From Cytophagales bacterium (lineage in GTDB: Bacteria; Bacteroidota; Bacteroidia; Cytophagales; 172606-1), in assembly GCA_030446715.1 (NCBI GenBank), contig JAUJMU010000018.1:1-52683 (forward strand): DNA of 52,683 bases, read 5' to 3'. The notes below the pieces were generated by a model. It saw only the letters and a list, made by a program, of their open reading frames with translations, ran no database searches and was not told the DNA's origin. The stretch's first letter is position 1. Each line of letters begins with the position of its first letter. Positions 34,496 through 43,067 of this stretch are shown here, piece by piece. A program made the position numbers and the translations under genes.

Positions 34496-35264
34496 TTATT
34501 CTTTCCCCCTACTCCACACGAAAGCAATTTCCCTGAAGCTGAAGGAACGGGATTCGTGTTCCATCTCCACCAGCAGGCGTCCCGTGGAATCCACTCCGCG
34601 GATAGTACCTTCCCGAATCTCCTCTCCCACCCGAAACAGCTTCCGCTGGTCGCGGGCATACAGGGCGTTCAGGTAAGCTTTCCGAAGTTCCTCCGCGGCC
34701 GGCGCGGAGTTGCAGGTAAGTAGCTCCAGCTGCTCCAGCAGTTCATTCAGGATTTCCTCCAGCACAAATGGCTGTTTTGCGATGCTCCGCATGGATACGG
34801 CTCTGGGGTGGGCAAATTCCAGCTGGTTTACATTCAGCCCGATACCGGCCACTGACTGAGCCAGATTCGTCCCCTTTACGGTATTTTCGATCAGAATGCC
34901 GCCCATCTTCTGGTCCTGGTAATAGAGGTCATTGGGCCATTTGAGGGCGATTTTACCCGGAAAACAGGCGGAGAGCATCCGGAAAATAGCCAGTGACACG
35001 GCAATATTGAGATCAAACTGCCGGGTGGCAGCCAGAAAAACGGGCTTGAGCAACACTGAAAAAGTAAGGTTCTGCCCCGGTTGGGCCTCCCATGCGTTGC
35101 CCGCTGTCCGCGTCCTGCCGTCTGGTGATGAGTAATAACCACCGTCCCCTCGGGAACGTTTGTACGGGTAGTCAGTTCCTGCAGTAAATCATTGGTCGAA
35201 TGACAAGCTGGCAGGAAGGAAATTTTTGTCCGATAAAAAGTGTATTGGGTGGATTATTGTACAC
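34496..35264 (-). pseudogene. birA: birA, biotin-[acetyl-CoA carboxylase] ligase, two homopolymer frameshifts
   Basis: Biotin protein ligase joins biotin to acetyl-CoA carboxylase. Pieces in three frames assemble into one protein. The N-terminus is YNNPPNTLFIGQK (GTG start at 35264). Then come ISFLPACHSTNDLLQEL and VVITHHQTAGRGQR, followed by NAWEAQPGQNLTFSVLLKP and KWPNDLYYQDQKMGGILIE to the end. Frame changes sit at a T5 run (35223-35227) and a C3 run (35100-35102) on the + strand. Adding one base to each restores an intact reading frame of about 256 codons. Because birA is normally essential, sequence error is likely; a true pseudogene would need a second copy. The gene is divergent from rsfS. 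Confidence 0.85.
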
Positions 35265-35380
35265 AAAAAAATTGTTATCTGACCGGGTTAACCATACGGC
35301 CATAAAATATTTAGTTAAGTTGTCCGTCTTTAAACTCAGGTAGTCCGCGTCCCGGGTAGACGATTCCGGACACATTTTCT

Positions 35381-35388
35381 TAATTTTG
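35381..35388 (+). promoter_or_regulatory. -7 promoter element for rsfS
   Basis: TAATTTTG fits the Bacteroidota -7 consensus TAnnTTTG and lies 23 bp before the rsfS ATG. A matching -33 TTG is not obvious. Confidence 0.5.
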
Positions 35389-35411
35389 TAATAGCAACTT
35401 ACTCAAATTGA

Positions 35412-35794
35412 ATGGAATTAACGAAAGTCAGCATAGACTCTGAACAACTGAGCCAGGCGGTGGCTCACGGTATGCAGGAGAAGAAAGCCTCTGATATTGT
35501 AATCATGGATCTTCGGAATGTAAAGAGTGCGGTAACCGATTTTTTGTAATCTGCTCCGGCAATTCGGATACGCAGGTAGACGCCATTACTGATTCAGTCG
35601 AAGAAGAGGTCTATAAACTGTCGGGGCAGAACCCTGGCAAAAAGGAAGGCAAAGAAAACAAGGAATGGATTCTGCTCGACTATGTGGATGTGGTCGTTCA
35701 TGTCTTTAAAAAGGAACGGCGGCGCTTTTTTGCGCTTGAAGACCTGTGGGGTGATGCCGAGGTAACACACGTAGAAGCAGGAGCCGGTGCCTAG
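35412..35794 (+). pseudogene. rsfS: rsfS, ribosome silencing factor, frameshifted at a T run
   Basis: RsfS (RsfA/Iojap) binds ribosomal protein L14 and blocks subunit joining in starvation. The first frame encodes KASDIVIMDLRNVKSAVTDF. At the T6 run 35540-35545 it runs into a stop (TTG TAA). With a seventh T the frame continues as FVICSGNSDTQVDAI, then WILLDYVDVVVHVF and YxxxxFALEDLWGDAE-like motifs, giving a full-length protein of about 127 residues. The family's core pattern is complete, so this is probably a functional gene with a sequence error. ftsH follows after 66 bp. Confidence 0.85.
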
Positions 35795-35860
35795 GAAACA
35801 AAGCAGGCTGCAATGGTGTTTGCAGTATAACAGTGAATCTTTATATGAACAATTGATAAA

Positions 35861-37930
35861 ATGGCTGAAAATTCAAATAATAACGGTAAGAAAAAACTGT
35901 TACCCAAAACGCCTCAGCGGCCCGGTTATCAGATATGGCTGATTGCGGGTTTGTTGCTGCTTATTTTGGGTATCACCTATTTTAATAAAAGTACTGCTAC
36001 GCTTGATACCACCCAGAGCCGTTTTGAGAAGATGCTCCGGAGCGGCGACGTAAAGGATATAGTGATTATTCCCAACCAGAATGCAGTAGAAGTTACCCTG
36101 AAGCGGGAAGCTATAGACAACCAGAAGTATCAGGACGACCTGACCCGCCGTGGACCATTCTCTCCCTACGAGGGTCCCCATTACCGGTTCCAGATCATCA
36201 AGGCTGAAGATTTCAAGAGAGATCTTGACGAATTGCAGGCAAAGCTGCCCGAAGAGGTTCCCTACTCAGTGGAGCCCCGCAACGACCTGACGAGTTTTCT
36301 GGTCAACTGGGGTATTCTGATTCTGATGTTCTTTGGTCTGTGGCTGCTCATGCGCCGCGTTACCGCAGGCGGCCCCGGCGGACAGATTTTCAACATCGGC
36401 AAATCGAAAGCGGCGTTGTTTGACGCCGAAAATAAGGTAAAGATCACCTTCAACGACGTAGCCGGCCTCGACGAAGCCAAGGAAGAGATCAAGGAAATCG
36501 TGGATTTCCTCAAGTACCCGACCAAGTTTACCAGCCTCGGCGGTAAAATCCCGAAAGGTGCACTGCTGGTGGGTTCTCCCGGAACAGGTAAGACCCTGCT
36601 TGCCAAGGCAGTAGCCGGCGAAGCCGGAGTGCCGTTCTTCTCACTTTCGGGCTCCGACTTTGTGGAAATGTTTGTGGGTGTGGGTGCTGCGCGGGTGCGC
36701 GATTTATTCAAGCAGGCCAAGGAAAAAGCCCCTTGTATCATCTTCATCGACGAAGTGGATGCCATCGGACGTTCGCGCGGACGCGGCTCCATGCCGGGTG
36801 CCAATGATGAACGCGAAAACACCCTGAACTCCCTGCTCGTAGAGATGGACGGTTTTTCCACCGATTCCGGCGTAATCATTCTGGCGGCCACCAACCGCCC
36901 CGATGTACTTGATTCGGCCCTGCTTCGTCCGGGCCGTTTCGACCGCCAGATCAGCATTGACAAGCCTGACCTTGTAGGCCGCGAAGCCATCTTCAAAGTA
37001 CACCTGAAGCCGCTGAAGCTGGCTCCGGAAGTGGACCCGAGAAAACTGTCGGCTCAGACGCCGGGTTTTGCCGGTGCTGAAATCGCCAACGTCTGCAACG
37101 AAGCCGCGCTGATTGCCGCCCGCCGCAACAAGCAGGCCGTTGACATGCAGGATTTTCAGGATGCCATTGACCGCGTAATTGGTGGTCTGGAGAAAAAGAA
37201 TAAACTCATCCTTCCCGAAGAGAAGCGGATTGTGGCCTACCACGAAGCTGGTCACGCCGTTGCCGGCTGGTTTCTGGAGCACGCCGACCCTTTGGTGAAG
37301 GTAAGTATTGTACCCCGCGGCGTTGCCGCCCTCGGGTACGCGCAATATCTCCCGCGTGAGCAGTTCCTGTATACCTACGAGCAGTTGTTCGACGAAATGT
37401 GCATGACGCTGGGTGGCCGCGCTGCGGAAGATATTGTATTTGGCCGGGTGTCAACTGGTGCCCTGAGCGATCTGGAAAGAATTACCAAGGTCGCCTACGG
37501 AATTGTAACGGTATACGGCATGAATGATAAGATCGGGAATGTTTCCTTTTACGACTCCAAACAGTCGGAGTATTCCTTCACCAAGCCTTATTCCGAAGCT
37601 ACTGCCAAAACGATTGACGACGAGGTAAGGGGCATTATTGATCAGGCGTACGAACATACCAAGCGGTTGCTCACCGGGAAGCGCAACGAACTGGAAATCA
37701 TTGCCCAGGAATTGCTGAAAAAGGAGATTATTTTCCAGACTGATCTGGAGCGGCTGATCGGCAAGCGTCCGTTCAGTCACCAGACAACATACGAGGCTCA
37801 CATGAACGGCCGGAACGGAAGCGTAAAGGACCCCGACCAACTGGCCCGGGAAAATGAAGAAAACGTACCGGCACCGGCAATGCCTGGCCTGCCGCCCGAG
37901 CCGGGTAATCTGCCGCTGAAAGATCTTTAA
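35861..37930 (+). CDS. ftsH: ATP-dependent zinc metalloprotease FtsH
   Basis: This 689-residue membrane AAA+ protease degrades unneeded membrane and soluble proteins. TM helix 1 is residues 24-41 and TM helix 2 about 145-165, with the periplasmic part between. Walker A is GSPGTGKT (about 237-244), Walker [13 protein letters not shown], and the [14 protein letters not shown]. The zinc site HEAGH is at about 460-464. The C-terminal tail is Pro/Gly rich. Gene order rsfS-ftsH-LUD is typical of this group. Confidence 0.97.
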   Translation: MAENSNNNGKKKLLPKTPQRPGYQIWLIAGLLLLILGITYFNKSTATLDTTQSRFEKMLRSGDVKDIVIIPNQNAVEVTLKREAIDNQKYQDDLTRRGPFSPYEGPHYRFQIIKAEDFKRDLDELQAKLPEEVPYSVEPRNDLTSFLVNWGILILMFFGLWLLMRRVTAGGPGGQIFNIGKSKAALFDAENKVKITFNDVAGLDEAKEEIKEIVDFLKYPTKFTSLGGKIPKGALLVGSPGTGKTLLAKAVAGEAGVPFFSLSGSDFVEMFVGVGAARVRDLFKQAKEKAPCIIFIDEVDAIGRSRGRGSMPGANDERENTLNSLLVEMDGFSTDSGVIILAATNRPDVLDSALLRPGRFDRQISIDKPDLVGREAIFKVHLKPLKLAPEVDPRKLSAQTPGFAGAEIANVCNEAALIAARRNKQAVDMQDFQDAIDRVIGGLEKKNKLILPEEKRIVAYHEAGHAVAGWFLEHADPLVKVSIVPRGVAALGYAQYLPREQFLYTYEQLFDEMCMTLGGRAAEDIVFGRVSTGALSDLERITKVAYGIVTVYGMNDKIGNVSFYDSKQSEYSFTKPYSEATAKTIDDEVRGIIDQAYEHTKRLLTGKRNELEIIAQELLKKEIIFQTDLERLIGKRPFSHQTTYEAHMNGRNGSVKDPDQLARENEENVPAPAMPGLPPEPGNLPLKDL

Positions 37931-37956
37931 TGATTGCGGTGGCCCAAATTACCACG

Positions 37957-37990
37957 AGAAGCGCAGGATTATTTCCTGCGCTTCTTTTTT
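37957..37990 (+). terminator. Rho-independent-type terminator after ftsH
   Basis: A 12-bp stem (AGAAGCGCAGGA / TCCTGCGCTTCT) with a 5-nt loop is followed by TTTTT. It lies 27 bp past the ftsH stop. Confidence 0.85.
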
Positions 37991-38102
37991 GGATACCGGC
38001 GAACCTTTGGTGCCTCACAATTTTGGCCTATTTTTAAAGTTCAACGGCAGGATAGCTTTCTGACCGGCATACACTACAGCCTACTACCACCACTCCCGAC
38101 CC

Positions 38103-38738
38103 ATGTCGCAGCAATCCAGAGAAAATATACTGGGTAAAATCAGAAAGGCACTCGAAAAGCCTGGCGATAAGCCCATGCCAAAGCCCGATTTTACCGCTTC
38201 GGTTTATGCCCACAGCAATCAGGACGCCACCGTTACCTTCGCCGAAACGTTCATCCTCAACAAAGGTGAGTTTTTCTTCTGTGAAAGCCGCGCTGATTTT
38301 CTCGCCCATCTGTCGCTGTTCATGCAAAAGAAGGGGCTCCGGGAAATTTACGTGTGGGAAAATGAACTCATGCACCTGCTGACCGAAGCCGAAGTACCTT
38401 TCCGCTCCGATGATTCAAGGTTTCTGAATGCTGAAGCAGGGGTTACTCTTTGCGAAGCTTTGGTAGCCCGCACCGGCAGTATTATGGTTAGTTCCAGACA
38501 GACCGCGGGTCGCCGGCTGAGTATTTATCCGCCGGTGCACATTGTGGTTGCCTATACTTCGCAGCTGGTGAACGACATCAAAGATGGCCTGCAACTGGTA
38601 CAAAATAAATACGGTGACCGGCTGCCTTCCATGATCTCAATGATTTCGGGTCCCAGCCGTACGGCCGATATCGAAAAAACGCTTGTACTTGGTGCCCATG
38701 GCCCCAGAGAACTGATTCTGTTTCTGGTGGAAGGCTGA
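38103..38738 (+). CDS. LUD-domain (LutC-like) protein
   Basis: This 211-residue protein has a single LUD domain as in LutC/YkgG, a component of lactate-utilisation complexes. ARTGSIMVSSRQTAGRRLSIYPPVHIVV (about 121-148) and SMISGPSRTADIEKTLVLGAHGPREL (about 179-203) are the diagnostic strands. LutA and LutB partners are not nearby, so its role may differ; in this lineage it follows ftsH. It starts at ATG 38103, 64 bp after a poly-T tail of the ftsH terminator region. Confidence 0.85.
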   Translation: MSQQSRENILGKIRKALEKPGDKPMPKPDFTASVYAHSNQDATVTFAETFILNKGEFFFCESRADFLAHLSLFMQKKGLREIYVWENELMHLLTEAEVPFRSDDSRFLNAEAGVTLCEALVARTGSIMVSSRQTAGRRLSIYPPVHIVVAYTSQLVNDIKDGLQLVQNKYGDRLPSMISMISGPSRTADIEKTLVLGAHGPRELILFLVEG

Positions 38739-38744
38739 AAGCAG

Positions 38745-38779
38745 GTACCAGGTATTGGGTATTAAGTATCAAGACATGA
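38745..38779. repeat. Heptamer-phased repeat (GTATNNN type)
   Basis: Units GTACCAG, GTATTGG, GTATTAA, GTATCAA, GACATGA in exact 7-nt phase, directly after the LUD stop codon. Confidence 0.65.
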
Positions 38780-38881
38780 GTTGCTTTGTGGAGAGTCAGT
38801 CTTCTTTCAAGAAACAAGGTCATCCAAAGATTTCTCACTACCCTATACTCCCTTTCTCTTAACTATTGATTCTGTCCGGCG

Positions 38882-39661
38882 TTGCTGACCCAGTCTTTAC
38901 TTTCAGTACCCCTTCTACCCGGTAAGTCAGTTTATTTCGCTTCTGATTTTCACCTGGGCGTCCCTGATGACCATACCAGCCGGCTGCGTGAGCGGAAAAT
39001 CGTCCGCTGGCTGGATGCCGTTGCCCCTACGGCCGGTGCCATCTTTCTGGTAGGCGACATATTTGATTTCTGGTTTGAATACCGCCACACCATACCAAAG
39101 GGATTTATCCGGTTGCAGGGCAAGCTGGCGCAGCTAAGCGACGCCGGCATTCCGGTAGTGTTTTTTACCGGCAACCACGATATGTGGATGTTTGGCTACT
39201 TCACCGAGGAATTGAATGTGCATATTCACCGGGCACCGCAGCAATTCATGATTGCGGGAAAGAAATTTCTGATCGGCCACGGCGATGGACTCGGTCCGGG
39301 GGACCGACGCTACAAGGCACTGAAGAAATTATTCCGGAGTTCGGTGGCCCAGTGGCTCTTCGCCCGGCTGCATCCCAATCTCGGCATGGGGATTGCGCAT
39401 ACCTGGTCGCGCAACAGCCGTCTGGCCAACAATAAAAAGGGAGAAGACAAGTTTTTGGGTGAAGATGAATGGCTCTGGACCTACTGCCGGGAAGTAGAGT
39501 CGCGGGAGCACCACGATTACTATATCTTCGGTCACCGTCACCTGCCCCTCGATTTGCCGGTGGGTGAGTCGGGGCGGTACATTAATCTCGGGGAATGGGT
39601 AAATCACTATACTTACGGCCAGTTCGACGGCGCTGAATTAACCCTTAAGACGTTTGAGTAA
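38882..39661 (+). CDS. lpxH: UDP-2,3-diacylglucosamine hydrolase, LpxH-like
   Basis: This 259-residue metallophosphoesterase removes UMP from UDP-2,3-diacylglucosamine in lipid A synthesis. The motifs are ASDFHLG (Asp/His, about 20-26), GDIFDFW (about 58-64), TGNHDMW (about 96-102), IGHGDGLGP (about 132) and FGHRHLP (about 220). The start is TTG at 38882; an in-frame TGA lies 15 bp upstream, and no later Met precedes the first motif. It overlaps the next gene by a few bases. Confidence 0.87.
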   Translation: MLTQSLLSVPLLPGKSVYFASDFHLGVPDDHTSRLRERKIVRWLDAVAPTAGAIFLVGDIFDFWFEYRHTIPKGFIRLQGKLAQLSDAGIPVVFFTGNHDMWMFGYFTEELNVHIHRAPQQFMIAGKKFLIGHGDGLGPGDRRYKALKKLFRSSVAQWLFARLHPNLGMGIAHTWSRNSRLANNKKGEDKFLGEDEWLWTYCREVESREHHDYYIFGHRHLPLDLPVGESGRYINLGEWVNHYTYGQFDGAELTLKTFE

Positions 39662-40505
39662 GCTCTTTATGCCATCTGCCACTGCCTGCCGTATCCTGAC
39701 CCTTGCGGTGGTACTGGGGACATCCACGTGGAGTTATAGCTGCGCTCAGGTGCTGCAGGTAAGCAAAAGAGTCGCTATTCCCAAACCGCTTGCCGTGTCG
39801 GTGAATGCGCAGGGCAATCTCTTCACCGGTGACCAGAGAGGTACCGTGCGGATGTACGACACTGCGGGAGTAGTGGTTAATTCATATTCGCCACAGCGGG
39901 TGGCAGAGGTTACCTCGCTGGAGGCAGGGCAGGGCCTGCGGGTGTTTTGCTTTTACCGCGACCTGCAGGAATTTAGCCTGCTGGACCGGTTTCTGACCCC
40001 GCTGCCGGGCTACGCCAAACCAGTGCTCCTCAACCTTCCTGACGGCGGCTTTGCCCGGCTGGCCACACTTTCTCCCGACGGCCAGCTGTGGCTCTTCGAC
40101 GACACCGACTTCAGTCTGAAAAAGTACAATCCCGTCACGCGCCAGATAACTATTCATGTACCACTGGAGCTGGTGCTCGACCGGCGTGACTACCAGTTTA
40201 CTTCTATCCGGGAATACCAGAACATACTTTTTCTGAACGACCCCCGTAACGGTGTATTATTATTCGACAATGCAGGTAATTTCCGGAAGAGAATAAGCCG
40301 GTTTTTATCCGGCATTATTGAACTATACCGTGATGAATTATTCTTTGTGCAAGACGATCGAATATTTTTTTTGAACTTGTATAACGAAAAGGTACGAAGT
40401 GTATATTTACCAGACGGTATTAAGCCCCTGTATGTTACTGTAATACCTGACAAGGTGTTTTTGCTTACCGGCAAGGAACTGATCATTGGCCGCCAGCCTT
40501 TGTAG
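39654..40505 (+). CDS. Secreted beta-propeller-like conserved hypothetical protein
   Basis: The protein has up to 283 residues. A hydrophobic N-terminus is followed by repeated YVTN/NHL-like strands (GTVRMYDTAGVVVNSYS, LSPDGQLWLFDDTDFSLKKYN, GVLLFDNAGNFRKRI). The start could be TTG at 39654 (overlapping lpxH by 8 bp) or ATG at 39669; both keep the signal peptide. I do not recognise a named family. It sits between lpxH and acpP. Confidence 0.7.
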   Translation: MSKLFMPSATACRILTLAVVLGTSTWSYSCAQVLQVSKRVAIPKPLAVSVNAQGNLFTGDQRGTVRMYDTAGVVVNSYSPQRVAEVTSLEAGQGLRVFCFYRDLQEFSLLDRFLTPLPGYAKPVLLNLPDGGFARLATLSPDGQLWLFDDTDFSLKKYNPVTRQITIHVPLELVLDRRDYQFTSIREYQNILFLNDPRNGVLLFDNAGNFRKRISRFLSGIIELYRDELFFVQDDRIFFLNLYNEKVRSVYLPDGIKPLYVTVIPDKVFLLTGKELIIGRQPL

Positions 40506-40642
40506 GATTTAGGGCTAAATTGGACATAAAGCAGCCAGAACAGGTCCTGATGGTTCAATTATTGCTGCGTAACTTGCACGTCTTATCCAGAAAAGCAACA
40601 ATACGTCAAACGCATCACAAAACGCATAAAACTCTTTTTTTT

Positions 40643-40894
40643 ATGGAAAACGTACAACAGAAAGTAACCGAGATGCTGGTCCAGAAATGCGGTCTCGACG
40701 CTTCTCAGATTAAATCTTCCGCCAATTTTATCCGCGATCTGGGCATTGATTCTCTGGACTATATTGAACTGATCATGGAGTTTGAGCAGGAATTTGACAT
40801 CCGGATTCCCGATACGGAAGGCGAAGGAATCAAGACCGTGGGACAGGCCATTGAACTGATCGAACGTAAAATCAGCGAAACCAAAGTAGCTTAA
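40643..40894 (+). CDS. acpP: Acyl carrier protein
   Basis: The protein has 83 residues. The 4'-phosphopantetheine Ser is in LGIDSLDYIELIMEFEQ (about 36-37). The start is ATG at 40643 (MENVQQKV); the longer open frame upstream has no ACP features. ACP carries acyl chains in fatty acid synthesis. The first helix (KVTEMLVQKCGLD) and the C-terminal EKIS-like helix are normal. Confidence 0.95.
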   Translation: MENVQQKVTEMLVQKCGLDASQIKSSANFIRDLGIDSLDYIELIMEFEQEFDIRIPDTEGEGIKTVGQAIELIERKISETKVA

Positions 40895-40896
40895 CC

Positions 40897-40940
40897 GCAA
40901 AAAGTAAAGCCCGGAAGCGTTTCCGGGCTTTACTTTTTGC
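40897..40940 (+). terminator. Terminator after acpP
   Basis: A perfect 20-bp stem (arms 40897-40916 and 40921-40940) with a GCGT loop. Arm ends carry A5 and T5 tracts. It starts 2 bp beyond the stop and may serve both strands. Confidence 0.85.
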
Positions 40941-41010
40941 GAGGGGTATCCAATTTCAGATTCTGACCGGTAAGCTCCCGCTTGGGTGAACATTCAGAAT
41001 TCAACACTTT

Positions 41011-41843
41011 TCAGGAAAGGTAGCGGAGAAGGGTGAATTTAAACCGGTAGCCGTTTCCTTCTTCACTTTCCACCCAGATCCTGCCCCCGTTTTTTTCCAC
41101 AAACTCCTTGCACAGAAGTAGCCCGAGGCCGGTGCCGCTTTCATTTTGCGTACCGGGAGTAGTAACGCCCGAATTCATTCTGAACAACTTCTCCACGTTT
41201 CCGGCCGGGATACCCATACCGTTATCCGATACGGTTACCAGCAACTGGTTATCCGGTCTGGTATCAAACGGACAAAAAAGCCGTAAATGTGGCCAGCGGG
41301 CTTCGCAGGTTGTGGGCAATGACGGAGAAGAACTTATCCTTTGTTTCGTCGGACTTGCGCAGTTCAGATTCCGGCTCCACCAGCCTGACGTTCAATAAAT
41401 TCAAGCGGTTGTTGGCCTCATTCAGCTCCTCATATTGCCGGCTGATGATTCCATTTTGTTCCAGCAAACGCTTGTTGGATCGGTTTTTTAGCCGGTATAA
41501 AGCTAAGCAAAACCGTCAGTAAACCCACTGCAAGCGTAATGGGGACAATCAGAAAGTTTCCCATCGTCTTCTGCCGGCTTAGCTGCCGGGCCTGATTCCT
41601 TTTTTGTTCCTTGAGTTGCTCCAGCTTTTTCCGGTTCTCTTCTTCAAACTCAGCCTGCATTCCGGCAATTTTTATCTTGCTTTCGTGCCTTTCCTGCTCC
41701 TTCAGCTTGTTGAGCAGGTCAGCCCGCACCTGCCCCGCTGAGGAAGGCAGGGCTTTCTCAAGGCTATCCTCCGGAGTTGCCGGGGTTTGAGCCCGGAGAG
41801 GCGAACCGAAGATCAGAATAAACAGAAAGAGTAGCCGGCGCAT
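41011..41843 (-). pseudogene. Sensor histidine kinase, internally deleted and frameshifted
   Basis: The N-terminal frame (start 41843) has a signal-like start RRLLFLFILIFGSPLRAQ, a coiled region KKLEQLKEQKRNQARQLSRQ and a membrane helix TLAVGLLTVLLSFI. It shifts at about 41495 into a frame with EQNGIISRQYEELNEANNRLN and the H-box FFSVIAHNLRSPL. The C-terminal frame has the G1/F boxes DNGMGIPAG, EKLFRM, GTGLGLLLCKEFVEKNGG. The whole DHp end and N-box are missing between the H-box and NQLLVTVSDNGMG, so this is a real deletion and the gene is dead as a kinase. Confidence 0.8.
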
Positions 41844-42213
41844 ACAGGTAATTAGTAGCCCTTGCAGGGGAAACCGGGGGTTTTGCCGGGTGCCTTACCC
41901 GCTTTGCAAACACAGGTCTGTAAAACGCAAACAACACTGGCCCGATCTGCCTGCCGACTGTGAATTTATACCCCTTGCAGCACATACCAGGCCGCTCTTT
42001 CCCAGCCTGTTTCTTGGCGAGGTAATAAAAAACAGCAAAGTGACTTTTACAGTCGGGCACTAGATAAACAAACCGGCAAAAGAGACGCATAAAATATTTT
42101 CAAACTAAATACAACCAGTTGCTAGACAGGCGCTTAATTCATATTTTTTTTTCAAAAAAATGCACTATTCATACCCTTTGCCTGTTTGTATATAAAAGGC
42201 AATAACTATATCA
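41844..42213. other. Intergenic region
   Basis: About 370 bp between the divergent kinase pseudogene and the next gene, AT-richer toward 42200. No gene or clear promoter is supported. Confidence 0.4.
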
Positions 42214-42969
42214 ATGAGTACTGAAAACGACAAAACCGGGAAGAGAAAGATTGAAAGTTACGACATATCCCGTTCGGATGAAACGCTTCATCTGGCCACG
42301 GATCTTGCCAGGTTTATTAAAGAAAACAAGCTGTTTCTGAATATCCAGGGCAAAGAGTATGTGAACGTAGAGGGCTGGCAGTACGCCGGCTCGAGGCTGG
42401 GTATTCTGCCCGTGGTGGAGGAGTTGACCAACCTGAGCGACGAGAACGAAATCAAGTACAAAGCTCAGGTCAGACTGCTCAATCTTCGTACCGAACAGAT
42501 CATCGGATCTGGCTTTGCCATCTGCTCCAACAAAGAGCATGGTAAAAAATATTATCAGGAGTTTGCCATTGCCAGCATGGCCCAGACGCGGGCTATCGGT
42601 AAGGCGTACCGGAACATACTGGCGTGGATTATCCGGGCGGCCGGCTACGAGCCTACTCCGGCCGAGGAAATGGACTATATGGCTGGCCCCGGCCGGGAGG
42701 AGCAGCCCGCCAAAGCTCCGGTAGCTCCTGCCAGGGAAAATCAGCCCGTACGCGTGGAGGCTACTCCGGCGGAAACACCGGATTTCAAGCCGGCTACCAC
42801 GCGCCAGAAAGCTGAAATCCTGCTGTTGCTGAACAACGAAGTGGTCACAACGGCTGAAAAGGAAAAAATGGTAAGCAGCATCAATAAGCTCGATACCGAA
42901 AGAGCCGACAAGGCCATTGCCAAGTTAAAGAAAACGATTGCTGACCGCCAGTCTGGCGCAGCAGCGTAG
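42214..42969 (+). CDS. Phage-recombination-like conserved protein of unknown function
   Basis: The protein has 251 residues. The conserved core (about residues 45-160) reads EYVNVEGWQYAGSRLGI, AICSNKEHGKK, EFAIASMAQTRAIGKAYRNIL and AGYEPTPAEEMD. The MAQTRA.. R..LAWI...AGYE.TPAEE pattern occurs in proteins often found with phage single-strand annealing or recombination genes. A Pro/Ala linker (170-200) and a C-terminal basic helical region follow. No other phage gene is near. Function is inferred only loosely. Confidence 0.6.
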   Translation: MSTENDKTGKRKIESYDISRSDETLHLATDLARFIKENKLFLNIQGKEYVNVEGWQYAGSRLGILPVVEELTNLSDENEIKYKAQVRLLNLRTEQIIGSGFAICSNKEHGKKYYQEFAIASMAQTRAIGKAYRNILAWIIRAAGYEPTPAEEMDYMAGPGREEQPAKAPVAPARENQPVRVEATPAETPDFKPATTRQKAEILLLLNNEVVTTAEKEKMVSSINKLDTERADKAIAKLKKTIADRQSGAAA

Positions 42970-43003
42970 TACCCATTCTGGTTTAGGGTTTCTTGTTTGA
43001 TTG

Positions 43004-43034
43004 TAAAGCCGCTCCCATATTGGGAGCGGCTTTA
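43004..43034. terminator. Bidirectional terminator between convergent genes
   Basis: A 14-bp stem TAAAGCCGCTCCCA / TGGGAGCGGCTTTA with a TAT loop is followed by TTTTTT. It separates the rightward gene ending 42969 and leftward malQ ending 43068. Confidence 0.85.
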
Positions 43035-43067
43035 TTTTTTATAAGTAAGGGAGCACAATCTTCCTTG

